Position numbers and translations under genes: made by a program. Below, in pieces: positions 22,579-30,746 of a stretch of 64,000 bases of DNA. The DNA is from an uncultured Acidobacteriota bacterium (GTDB lineage Bacteria > Acidobacteriota > Thermoanaerobaculia > Gp7-AA8): NCBI GenBank assembly GCA_937870635.1, contig CALMZP010000053.1, positions 1 through 64,000 of the forward strand, in the 5' to 3' direction. Each line of letters starts with the position of its first letter. Position 1 is the first letter of the stretch. The notes below the pieces were generated by a model. That model did not search any database. It worked only from the letters and a program-made list of their open reading frames with translations, and was not told the origin of the DNA.

Positions 22579-23094
22579 CTACCGTTTCAACGCGATGGCT
22601 CCGGCGATCCCAAGAACCGCCGCCAGCAGCAGAAGAATCCCACCGGAGAAGGTCGGGATGCTCGTAGCCGCGGAGACGAAGGCCAGCTGGCCGCGGATCG
22701 CACCGCCGGGGAAATCCGTCGTGTGGACGTTCACGTAATAGCCCGCCGGATTGGCGATGATCGCGGCGGTATCGCCGGCCGCGGCCGTCGTGCTGCCCAC
22801 GAGAGAACCGCCGACCCAGGTCCCGCTCAACGGGATCAGGATGCCGCCGTTCACCCCGGCCGCACCGACGTGAATGTGCTGTCCGGTCGGAGGCAGCGTG
22901 ATGTTCTGGACGTTGATCGTGTAGGTCACGAGCGTTCCGTTGATCACGACCGTGGCCGTTCCCGCGCCGTCGGGATCTGCCGGCGGAACCTCGTTCGCTC
23001 CGCTGAGAACGGCCGTATACGTCTGCGCCGAGACGGTGACCGGAACCAGGAGAAGAAGAAACGCCAGGAAGAGACGGGTCATCGAAGTTCTCAT
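22579..23094 (-). CDS. Secreted CHRD-domain protein with IPTL/PEP-CTERM-like sorting tail
   Basis: 171 residues. The signal peptide is about 1-23 (LFLAFLLLLVPVTVSAQ). A CHRD domain (about 25-140) follows, with LSGANEVPP, GQHIHVGAAGVNGGIL and YYVNVHTTDFPGGAIRGQL, the typical bacterial CHRD pattern. The C-terminus is IPTFSGG, a hydrophobic helix, then LKR, a tripartite tail resembling IPTL-CTERM/PEP-CTERM exosortase signals. It is likely exported and then processed or anchored at the surface. Its function is unknown; CHRD proteins in bacteria are uncharacterised in general. Confidence 0.88.
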   Translation of the reverse strand: MRTSMTRLFLAFLLLLVPVTVSAQTYTAVLSGANEVPPADPDGAGTATVVINGTLVTYTINVQNITLPPTGQHIHVGAAGVNGGILIPLSGTWVGGSLVGSTTAAAGDTAAIIANPAGYYVNVHTTDFPGGAIRGQLAFVSAATSIPTFSGGILLLLAAVLGIAGAIALKR

Positions 23095-23136
23095 GAACCC
23101 TCCATCACGCGTTCAGTTGTCCGGGGCGTGACGGAG

Positions 23137-23178
23137 TGTATCACCGCCCCTTGCCGCACCGTCGATACCAGTGATACA
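23137..23178. promoter_or_regulatory. Symmetrical divergent promoter region between CHRD gene and folD
   Basis: An inverted repeat TGTATCAC-N26-GTGATACA in a 98-bp divergent intergenic region. Each half supplies a GATACA -10-like hexamer. The plus strand has TTGCCG 16 bp upstream and the minus strand has TCGACG 17 bp upstream. It may be two face-to-face promoters or an operator; the plus one would leave a leader of only a few nt before the folD GTG. Confidence 0.35.
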
Positions 23179-23192
23179 AGCGCGGCCCGAGC

Positions 23193-24091
<899 letters not shown>

Positions 24092-24095
<4 letters not shown>

Positions 24096-24736
24096 TCCTT
24101 CGCGTCGGCCTCACCGGCGGCATTGCCAGCGGCAAGTCGACGATCACGCGCATCCTCGCCGGCCTGGGATGCGTCACGGTCGATGCGGACGAAGTCGTCG
24201 GACGGCTCTACCGCCCCGGCGGGACCGGACACGAAGCCATCGTGCGCGAGTACGGGAAGGAAGTGCTGCTTCCCGACGGCGAGATCGATCGAAAGAAGCT
24301 GGCGGATCTCGCATTCGCTTCCGCGGAGTCGGCGGCGAAGCTCAACGCGCTCATCCATCCCCTCGTCATCGACGAAGAGAACCGGATCATCGCCGCGGAA
24401 GAACAGCGTTTCCCGGACCGCGACCGCATTTTCGTGGTCGAAGCGTCGCTCCTTCTCGAATCCGGCGGCCGCGATCGCTACGACCGGATCCTCGTGGTCG
24501 ATCTCGATCCGGCGATGCAGATCGAGCGCGCCGTGGGCCGCGGACTGTCGCGCACCGAGGCCCAGCGGCGGATGCGGCACCAGATGAACCGCGAAGACCG
24601 CCTCCGCCACGCCGACTACGTCATCGACAACAGCGGCGACCGCCGTTCGGCCGAGATTCAGACGCGCGAGGTGTACCAGAAGCTGAGGGACGATCTCTCG
24701 CGGATGAAACGGCCGAAACCGAAGGATGAAGGATGA
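24092..24736 (+). CDS. coaE: Dephospho-CoA kinase
   Basis: A 214-residue P-loop kinase for the last step of CoA synthesis. The Walker A motif is [26 protein letters not shown] and ATP-lid residues ([12 protein letters not shown]) follow. The start is at the ATG overlapping the folD stop; a longer frame upstream is not homologous. The last codons (KDEG and the TGA stop) are contributed by a GAAGGAT heptamer array. Confidence 0.96.
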
Positions 24737-24750
24737 AGGATGAAGGATGA
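24721..24750. repeat. Tandem heptamer repeat, GAAGGAT family (single arm)
   Basis: Four tandem GAAGGAT units beginning inside the coaE C-terminus; the second unit supplies the coaE TGA stop. No opposing arm is present. The array abuts the GTCATCCCGAGCG element at 24773. Confidence 0.88.
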
Positions 24751-24772
24751 AGGAAGGATGACCTCACCAGCT

Positions 24773-24872
24773 GTCATCCCGAGCGTTAGCGAGGGACCTG
24801 GGGGGCGGGTGGCACGCGGTCCGATCGTCGCGCCCCCTTCACACCCAGATCCCTCGCTACGCTCGGGATGAC
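24773..24872. repeat. ~100-bp palindromic element, GTCATCCCGAGCG family, copy 2
   Basis: GTCATCCCGAGCGTTAGCGA at the left and TCGCTACGCTCGGGATGAC at the right, with GGGACCTGGG/CCCAGATCCC inner arms. The loop contains GGCGGGTGGCACG and GCGCCCCCTTCACACC, the inverse of the loops in copies 1 and 3. It occupies the coaE to permease gap. Confidence 0.9.
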
Positions 24873-24890
24873 AGAAACAGGGAGGTTCGT

Positions 24891-26186
24891 TTGAACGATC
24901 AGGGCACCGCGAAGCTCGTCCGTACCATCGGTTTCTGGGGACTGGTGGCGATGTGCATCAATGCCGTCGTCGGCAGCGGTGTCTTCCTCCTCCCCCATGA
25001 GTCGTACAAACTACTCGGGCCGTTCTCGCTCTGGGCGCCGCTGCTGTTCGCGATCCCGGTGTTCATCCTCGTCCTCTGTTTCGCAGAGGCGTCGAGCCAT
25101 TTCTCGGAGCCGGGCGGCGCGTACCTGTACGCCAAGACCGCGTTTGGTGACGGCGTGGGCTTCCTCGTCGGATGGATGAACTGGATCGCGCGCCTGACGT
25201 CGCTCGCCTCTCTGTCCAACGGATTCGTGCTCGCTCTCGCGCTTTTCTTCCCAAGCCTGAAAACGGGAATTCCCCGCGCGGTCGTCATCACGACCACGAT
25301 TCTCCTTCTTGCTCTCATTCACTACGTAGGCGTCCGGTACGGAGCCGCATCGATCTACATCCTCACCTTCGGCAAGCTCGTGCCTCTCGTCGGCTTCATC
25401 ATCCTTTCGCTGGCGGTGTGGAAGACCAACCCGATCCCGCAGTCCCTCGCTCTTCCCGGCCCCGATACGCAGTGGGTGGACGCAGCCCTCTTCATGCTTT
25501 TCGCCTACGCCGGGTTCGAGAACCTCGGCGTTCCGGCTGGCGAGTTCAAGAACCCGCGCCGCGATCTTCCGTTCGCTCTTCTCGCAGGCATCCTGGCCAT
25601 CGCCGCGATTTACGTGCTGGTGCAGCTCGGCGCGATGTCGGCACTCCCTGACCTTTCGCAGAGCGACACGCCCATCGCATCGGCGGCATCCGCGATCATC
25701 GGCCCGATCGGCGGAGTGATCGTGACCATCGGCGCGCTCATGTCGATGGCAGGCACGAACTCCGGCACGATGCTCGAGGGCTCACGCATGCTCTACGCGC
25801 TCTCCCTCGGACGGCGCATGGGGAACCTCTCATACGTGCATCCCCGCTTTCACACGCCGAGTGTCGCCATCGCCATCCATACGACCGCGGCGCTGATCTT
25901 CGCTCTCAGCGGGTCGTTCCGGCAACTGGCGCTGCTGTCCGCGGTGGCGCGCCTGACGACCTACCTCGCCACATGCCTGGCGGTGCCTCGCCTCCGCAAG
26001 CTCAACGAAGGGTTCCGAACCCCAGGGCTGATCGTCCCGATCCTTGGAACGGTCGTCGCATTGGCCTTCGTGGTGACGCTCGACCGCTGGAAACTGCTGG
26101 CCGCGGGCATCGCCCTCGCCCTCGGAACCATCGTCTACTTCCTCACCCGGCCTCGAGGTTTCGTTTCTTCCGGCGAGAGGGTCTAA
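24891..26186 (+). CDS. APC-superfamily amino acid permease
   Basis: A 431-residue integral membrane protein with about 12 hydrophobic segments. TM1 has AVVGSGVFLLP, the unwound glycine motif (GSG) that binds the substrate amino group in this superfamily; EPGGAYLYAKTAFG follows in TM3. The TTG start at 24891 is preceded by GGGAGG. It probably imports or exchanges an amino acid or amine; the specificity cannot be read from sequence. No linked enzyme gene suggests a substrate, though a tyrosine phenol-lyase lies 7 kb away. Confidence 0.9.
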   Translation: MNDQGTAKLVRTIGFWGLVAMCINAVVGSGVFLLPHESYKLLGPFSLWAPLLFAIPVFILVLCFAEASSHFSEPGGAYLYAKTAFGDGVGFLVGWMNWIARLTSLASLSNGFVLALALFFPSLKTGIPRAVVITTTILLLALIHYVGVRYGAASIYILTFGKLVPLVGFIILSLAVWKTNPIPQSLALPGPDTQWVDAALFMLFAYAGFENLGVPAGEFKNPRRDLPFALLAGILAIAAIYVLVQLGAMSALPDLSQSDTPIASAASAIIGPIGGVIVTIGALMSMAGTNSGTMLEGSRMLYALSLGRRMGNLSYVHPRFHTPSVAIAIHTTAALIFALSGSFRQLALLSAVARLTTYLATCLAVPRLRKLNEGFRTPGLIVPILGTVVALAFVVTLDRWKLLAAGIALALGTIVYFLTRPRGFVSSGERV

Positions 26187-26191
26187 AGGTC

Positions 26192-26371
26192 ATGAAGAGA
26201 GCGCTGGCAGTCGTAGTCGTCGTGATGTCGCTGGTGGCGCCGGCGAGCGCGCGCGCGACCGCCACGTTGAATGGTGTTGACGAAAAGCAACCGCAGAGAC
26301 GCAGAGGACGCAGAGGGACGCAGAGGGTCATATCTCTGCGTCCCTCTGCGCTCTCTGCGTCTCTGCGGTGA
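26192..26371 (+). pseudogene. Truncated secreted-protein ORF, interrupted by a palindromic repeat
   Basis: A 59-codon ORF starting 5 bp after the permease stop. Residues 1-23 form a clean signal peptide (MKRALAVVVVVMSLVAPASARA), then TATLNGVDEK. From there the frame runs into a CGCAGAG inverted repeat (QPQRRRGRRGTQR...) and stops in its far arm. It looks like the 5' end of an exported-protein gene whose remainder was lost or replaced at the repeat. A short secreted peptide is the alternative. Confidence 0.5.
26288..26370. repeat. CGCAGAG palindromic repeat, copy 1
   Basis: Four CGCAGAG units spaced 7, 9 and 10 bp apart (left) face their reverse complements CTCTGCG (right) across a short GGTCATAT spacer. 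It ends with CTCTGCGGTGAACGG. The same element occurs at 38792. Confidence 0.9.
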
Positions 26372-26386
26372 ACGGTTTCCCAGACG

Positions 26387-27718
26387 TCAGACCGCTTCCG
26401 AGGCGCTCGAGAACGTGAACTGTGTTCTCACCGCGGGACAGACGATCGAGAAGTCCTCCGATTCCGACCCGCGCGTGCGCACCTCGCGGCTCATGGCATC
26501 GAGCTTCGAGAACACGGAGACAGGCGTGTCGTTGAATCGGAAGTTCCGCAGCGCGTGACGGATCTTCCCGTTCTCGATCTTGAAAACGCCGTCGCGGGTG
26601 AGACCGGTCAGCAGGACACTCTGGGGATCGAGGAACCGGATGTACCAGAGCCGCGTGACGAGCACGCCGTTCTTCGTGCTTTTCACGAGGTCGGCGATCG
26701 ATCCCGTCCCGCCCTTCATGATGATGTTCACCGGACTCGGTACCGGCTCGGCCTTCATCTTGTCTGCCCAGAAGCGGCTGTAGACGAGATTCCTGAGCAC
26801 GCCGTTCTCGATCCAGCTGACTCGCGATGTGGGCAATCCGCCGCCGGCAAATACCGGACCGGGCGCGCGCGTGTCTCCGGGATCGGTCCAGATCGTGACC
26901 TTGTCCGAGAGCACCTTCTCCCCGACCTTCGTGCCGCCGCCCTTCTTCGAGAAGAAGGAGCGTCCCTCATCAGCCGAGCGCGCGTCGAACTGGAATGCGA
27001 AATAGAGGAGCAGGTCGGCAACCGCCGCCGGTTCGAGGATCACGGTATAGGTACCGGGATCGAGCGAACGCGGATTCTTCGACATGACGGCCTTTTCGGC
27101 CGCGGTGTCGACGAGCGCTGCGGCGTTCATCTGATCGAGCCGGTCGGCGTTCGTACCGGCCCATCCGGATCCGTTCCCTTCCTTCGTGCGTACGGTGTTG
27201 GAGAATGTCGCGCGCGACAGACGGTCGTACGCGAAGAGACCGCGAGAATTGCCGAGCGCGCTCACCGTCCCGGAATTCGTCATGAATCCGGCCGCGACCA
27301 GGTTCGTTTTCTTCGCCAGCTGGATGGCGTGACGCGCAACGCTGGCGCGCGACTCCGGCGCAGCGCTGGCGGTCGCCTCGTCGTAATGCGAGCGGTCGGC
27401 ATACTTCTGCTCGCCAAGGAGGGGCATCGACTCCGGATCTTCGGGAGCAAAGCGCGCGGTCTCCTGCGCCCGTTGAACCACGCGGCGGAGGCTCTCATCG
27501 TCGTACTGGTTGATGGATGCGGCTCCGCGCCGTTTCCCGTAATAGGCGCCCACGGTGATCACGACGTTGCTCACGTCACCCGACGTCGAGACCTCGTTGT
27601 TCGCATAGCGCAGATTCGCTTCCCGATTCGCCTCGATCGAGACCTCGGTCTCATCGGCTTTTGCCATTTCCAGCGTGCGCCGGATGATGTCGCGTGCTTC
27701 GTCTCGTGTCAGGCTCAC
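26387..27718 (-). CDS. TldE/PmbA-type metalloprotease-like protein
   Basis: A 443-residue TldD/PmbA-family protein that pairs with the upstream TldD. The GTG start overlaps the tldD stop as GTGA, so translation is coupled. It has ANREANLRYANNEVSTSGDVSN at the N-terminus, LDPGTYTVILEPAAVADLLLYFA in the centre and a C-terminal region without HExxxH, as expected for the non-catalytic TldE-type subunit. In E. coli TldD-TldE degrade unfolded peptides and process microcin B17 and CcdA. Confidence 0.92.
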   Translation of the reverse strand: MSLTRDEARDIIRRTLEMAKADETEVSIEANREANLRYANNEVSTSGDVSNVVITVGAYYGKRRGAASINQYDDESLRRVVQRAQETARFAPEDPESMPLLGEQKYADRSHYDEATASAAPESRASVARHAIQLAKKTNLVAAGFMTNSGTVSALGNSRGLFAYDRLSRATFSNTVRTKEGNGSGWAGTNADRLDQMNAAALVDTAAEKAVMSKNPRSLDPGTYTVILEPAAVADLLLYFAFQFDARSADEGRSFFSKKGGGTKVGEKVLSDKVTIWTDPGDTRAPGPVFAGGGLPTSRVSWIENGVLRNLVYSRFWADKMKAEPVPSPVNIIMKGGTGSIADLVKSTKNGVLVTRLWYIRFLDPQSVLLTGLTRDGVFKIENGKIRHALRNFRFNDTPVSVFSKLDAMSREVRTRGSESEDFSIVCPAVRTQFTFSSASEAV

Positions 27719-29172
27719 ATCGTCCTCGCTGTGTTGATGATGTTCACGTTGCGGAATCGCGCCGCGGCGCATCCGTGGGAAACGGCGTTGACCTGGCCGG
27801 GCTCACCTTTGCCGTCGTAGAACGAGCCGCCGAGGGTGTACCCCTCCGAGCAGATCCGATCGCACGAGTTCCAGAACTCGGGTGTGATCGCCTGATATGC
27901 CGCATCCTCGACGAGCCCGGCGATCTTTCCGTCGCGAATCTCGTAGAAGAGCTGTGCTGAGAACTGGAAGTTGTAGCGCTGCTGGTCGATCGAGTACGAG
28001 GAGCGGCCCTCGCCGAGAATGCCGCGCTTCGTGTCGGCGATGAGCTCGTCGAGGGTGAGCTTCTCTTTGCCGGGGCGGAGCGACACGTTGGGCATCCGCT
28101 GGAACGGCACCGAGCCCCAGGAATCGCCGTACGAACAGGCGTGCGATTCTTTCTGGCCGATCCACGCCGCCTGATCGCGCGTAGTCTGATAGTCGACGAA
28201 GACGCCGTTGCGGATGAGGTCCCATTCGTGCGTCGGGACGCCGTCGTCATCGTAGCCGCACGTCGCCAGCGCCTGCGGCTGGGTGCGATCCGCGAAGAAG
28301 TTCACGATGTCCGATCCGAATTTGAACTTACCGAGCTTGTCCGTCGTGAGGAACGACGTGCCGGCGTAATTCGCTTCGTAGCCGAGGGCGCGGTCGAGCT
28401 CCGTGGGATGTCCGACCGACTCGTGGATGGTGAGCCACAGATTCGACGGTGCCAGGATCAGGTCATACTTTCCCGGCTCGACGCTCTTCGCGCTGAGCTT
28501 CTGGACGGCCTGCTCGGCCGCTTTCTCCGCCTCCGCGACCCACGGATAGCTCTCGGTCCATTCGTAGCCGGCACCGATCGGCTCGGCCAGCGAATTGCGC
28601 GTCTTGAACTTGCCGGCCTGCCGGTCGACGGCCGTGACGGTGAAACTCGGCGCCTGTCGGATGATCACCTGCTCGATCTCCGACCCCTCGGTCGACGCGA
28701 ACTGCTTCTCCTCCTTCACGAAATTCATGTTCGACGTGCAGAACGCTGCGCCTTTGACCTTCAGCGCGGCCGCGTTGATTGCCAGCAGCAGGTCGATCTT
28801 GTTCTGCGTCGGGACGCGGAAGGGATCCTTCATGACCGGCGTCTGCCACGTATCGCGGTAGGCCTTGACCGGTGCGAGGACGACCGGCTTTCCCTGTGCC
28901 GCGCGGTTCGCTCTGGCAATGGCCACGGCCTGCGCGGCGACGCGATCGATCTCCGCGGCCGTCACGTTCTGCGACGCGGCGAATCCCCACGTTCCGTCAA
29001 CAAGCACGCGGATCCCGAATCCGAACGACTCGGAGTTGCTGATGTTGGTCACGCGCTTCTCCCGCGTGTTGATCGATTGGCGGAGGTAGCGGTTCAACCG
29101 GATGTCGGCGTACGAGGCCCCTTTCTGCTTCGCAGTCTCGAGGGCACGCATGAGCAGCTCACGGTCCTGCAT
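27715..29172 (-). CDS. tldD: TldD-type metalloprotease subunit
   Basis: A 485-residue TldD homologue. It begins MQDRELLMRALETAKQKGASYAD and carries the catalytic zinc motif HESVGHPTELD (HExxxH) in the centre, then GYDDDGVPT and later GGSFYDGKGEPGQVN. It forms a heterodimer with TldE/PmbA. No signal peptide is in its own frame; a separate 84-codon ORF with a Tat signal ends 1 nt upstream of the start. Confidence 0.95.
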   Translation of the reverse strand: MQDRELLMRALETAKQKGASYADIRLNRYLRQSINTREKRVTNISNSESFGFGIRVLVDGTWGFAASQNVTAAEIDRVAAQAVAIARANRAAQGKPVVLAPVKAYRDTWQTPVMKDPFRVPTQNKIDLLLAINAAALKVKGAAFCTSNMNFVKEEKQFASTEGSEIEQVIIRQAPSFTVTAVDRQAGKFKTRNSLAEPIGAGYEWTESYPWVAEAEKAAEQAVQKLSAKSVEPGKYDLILAPSNLWLTIHESVGHPTELDRALGYEANYAGTSFLTTDKLGKFKFGSDIVNFFADRTQPQALATCGYDDDGVPTHEWDLIRNGVFVDYQTTRDQAAWIGQKESHACSYGDSWGSVPFQRMPNVSLRPGKEKLTLDELIADTKRGILGEGRSSYSIDQQRYNFQFSAQLFYEIRDGKIAGLVEDAAYQAITPEFWNSCDRICSEGYTLGGSFYDGKGEPGQVNAVSHGCAAARFRNVNIINTARTM

Positions 29173-29173
29173 G

Positions 29174-29428
29174 TCAGATCTCCAGTCCCAGGAATTCGCG
29201 GTCGCGATCGAAGCCGGTCGAACGAAATCGAAGCGCGTGCTGGCGGGCATCGTCGAGCGCGAGCCGTCCGAATCCGCCATCCGGAACGGTGGCCTGATAT
29301 GGATCGCCCGTAAGCATGACCGGAGTTTCAGCCCGCTCCGGCGCCGCGGCGACCATGGAGGGCAACAGCGCGCTCCCGCCCGCGACGACGGCCGTCGTCA
29401 CCAGGAATTCACGTCGTGTCTGTTTCAT
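29174..29428 (-). CDS. Small Tat-signal ORF upstream of tldD
   Basis: 84 residues. MKQTRREFLVTTAVVAGGSALL is a textbook twin-arginine signal (RREFL, hydrophobic core), followed by about 55 residues with no recognised domain. It ends immediately before tldD in another reading frame. Related secreted TldD proteins in this group usually have the Tat signal fused to TldD, as I recall. So this could be a natural split, a frameshifted fusion, or an independent exported peptide. TATACT 7 nt before the ATG and the absence of a Shine-Dalgarno site suggest leaderless transcription. Confidence 0.6.
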   Translation of the reverse strand: MKQTRREFLVTTAVVAGGSALLPSMVAAAPERAETPVMLTGDPYQATVPDGGFGRLALDDARQHALRFRSTGFDRDREFLGLEI

Positions 29429-29454
29429 GGGGGCAAGTATAGGGCGGGGCAGTC

Positions 29455-29519
29455 CAAATTTTGGATTTTGGATTTGCAGATGCAGTCAAATCCAAAATCC
29501 AAAATCCAAAATTCAAAAT
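29455..29519. repeat. Heptamer inverted repeat, AATCCAA family, copy 1
   Basis: The left arm TTTTGGA units (29457-29475) and the right arm AATCCAA units (29488-29519) are separated by GCAGATGCAGTC. It lies between spmB and the Tat-signal ORF and ends 4 nt from the spmB stop. Confidence 0.92.
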
Positions 29520-29522
29520 GAG

Positions 29523-30059
29523 TTACAAGAACATCCACCCGCAGATGGCCACGGTCGCGATGGCGGCGACGATGTCGCCGACCAGGGCCGTGGGAACGGC
29601 GTGGCGCGTCTTCTTCACTCCTACGGCTCCGAAATAGACCGCGAGGACGTAGAACGTCGTCTCGGAGCTGCCGTACATCGTGGCCGCGGCGCGGGCGAGG
29701 AACGAATCGGGACCGTAGGTCTTAACGATGTCGGTGGTCATGGCCAGCGAGCCGCTGCCGCTCAACGAGCGCATCACGCCCAGGGGAAACAGCTCCGGCG
29801 GAAAGTTCACCGCCGAGAGGATCGGTCGGATTGCATCGGTGAGCATGGCCATGGCGCCCGACCCCCGAAACATGCCGATGGCGACGAGGATGCCGACGAG
29901 GAACGGGATGATCTTCACGGCGACGTCGAATCCTTCTTTCGCGCCGTCGATGAAGACGTCGTACACCTTCACCTTCCGGATGATTCCGGCGAGCGGGATC
30001 CCCACGAGCAGGACGGGGATGGCCCACAGCGAGATTGCATCGAGGACGGCGCGGATCAC
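29523..30059 (-). CDS. spmB: SpmB-like nucleoside-recognition (Gate) domain membrane protein
   Basis: A 178-residue multi-helix membrane protein homologous to spore maturation protein B. It has GAKEGFDVAVKIIPFLVGILVAIGM, LSGSGSLAM and YGSSETTFYVLAVYFGAVGVKKTRHA, which are the family hallmarks. The GTG start overlaps the spmA stop. In Bacillus SpmA/SpmB act in spore core dehydration; homologues in non-sporulating Gram-negatives have no settled role. Confidence 0.9.
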   Translation of the reverse strand: MIRAVLDAISLWAIPVLLVGIPLAGIIRKVKVYDVFIDGAKEGFDVAVKIIPFLVGILVAIGMFRGSGAMAMLTDAIRPILSAVNFPPELFPLGVMRSLSGSGSLAMTTDIVKTYGPDSFLARAAATMYGSSETTFYVLAVYFGAVGVKKTRHAVPTALVGDIVAAIATVAICGWMFL

Positions 30060-30715
30060 TGCTGCACCTCATCCACGTCTGATAGGCGGGCGGGATCGCC
30101 CGCGGCTCCACCAATCCCGCCCGCGGATCCACCCGGCTGCGGATAGAACCTCTGCAGGATCTTGGCGACGATGATCGAGATCACGGTGCCGATCGCGGTC
30201 GCGACGAGCGTCGTCGAGATGATCGCGGTGGGATTCTTCGAGCCCGCTGCCACGAGCACGCCCAGCATCGTGGCCGGCACGAGCTGCACCCCGGCCGTGT
30301 TCATGGCCATGAAGATGACCATCGGGTTCGTCGCCGTGTCCTTCTCCGGGTTGAGCGTCTGCAGTTCCTCCATCGCCTTGATGCCGAATGGTGTGGCGGC
30401 GTTGTTCAGGCCGAGCATGTTCGCGGCGATGCTCATCACGATCGCCCCGATCGCCGGATGCTCCGGCGGGACCTCGGGAAAGAGGACGCGACTGATGGGG
30501 CGGAGCGCGCGGCCCAGCATCGTGACGAGTCCCGCCGCTTCGGCGATGCGCATCATGCCGAGCCACAGCGTCATGATGCCCACGAGGCCGATCGAGATCT
30601 CGACGGCGGTCTTGGCGGAGTCGATGGCGCCCTTCGTCACGGCGTCCGCGGTGCCGAGAAAAGCGGCGACCACCAGAGCGATGGCCATCAGCCCGAACCA
30701 GATGTAATTCAGCAT
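30056..30715 (-). CDS. spmA: SpmA-like nucleoside-recognition (Gate) domain membrane protein
   Basis: A 219-residue partner of SpmB. It has KTAVEISIGLVGIMTLWLGMMRIAEAAG, the conserved NMLGLNNAATPFGIKAMEEL and FMAMNTAGVQLVPAT. The C-terminal tail (GGSAGGIGGAAGDPARLSD) overlaps a degenerate GCGGGCG palindrome. It probably forms a two-component membrane complex with SpmB. Confidence 0.9.
   Translation of the reverse strand: MLNYIWFGLMAIALVVAAFLGTADAVTKGAIDSAKTAVEISIGLVGIMTLWLGMMRIAEAAGLVTMLGRALRPISRVLFPEVPPEHPAIGAIVMSIAANMLGLNNAATPFGIKAMEELQTLNPEKDTATNPMVIFMAMNTAGVQLVPATMLGVLVAAGSKNPTAIISTTLVATAIGTVISIIVAKILQRFYPQPGGSAGGIGGAAGDPARLSDVDEVQQ
30086..30111. repeat. Degenerate GCGGGCG palindrome at the spmA 3' end
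   Basis: GCGGGCGGGATCGCCCGCGG with a GCTCCACC tail one base out of register. It encodes the Gly/Ala-rich SpmA tail. A decayed copy of the pyrD/gltX element. Confidence 0.7.
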
Positions 30716-30746
30716 GGCGCCGATTGTACGTGCGCCGCGCTCGCTC

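Noticed and set aside
23151-23178. Confident sigma-70 promoter for folD
   Set aside because: The -10 hexamer GATACA and -35 TTGCCG are both weak and leave almost no leader before the GTG, so it is listed only as a low-confidence divergent region.
29455-29519. CRISPR array
   Set aside because: The arrays have a 7-bp period, no constant 23-40 bp repeats with spacers, and no cas genes are nearby.
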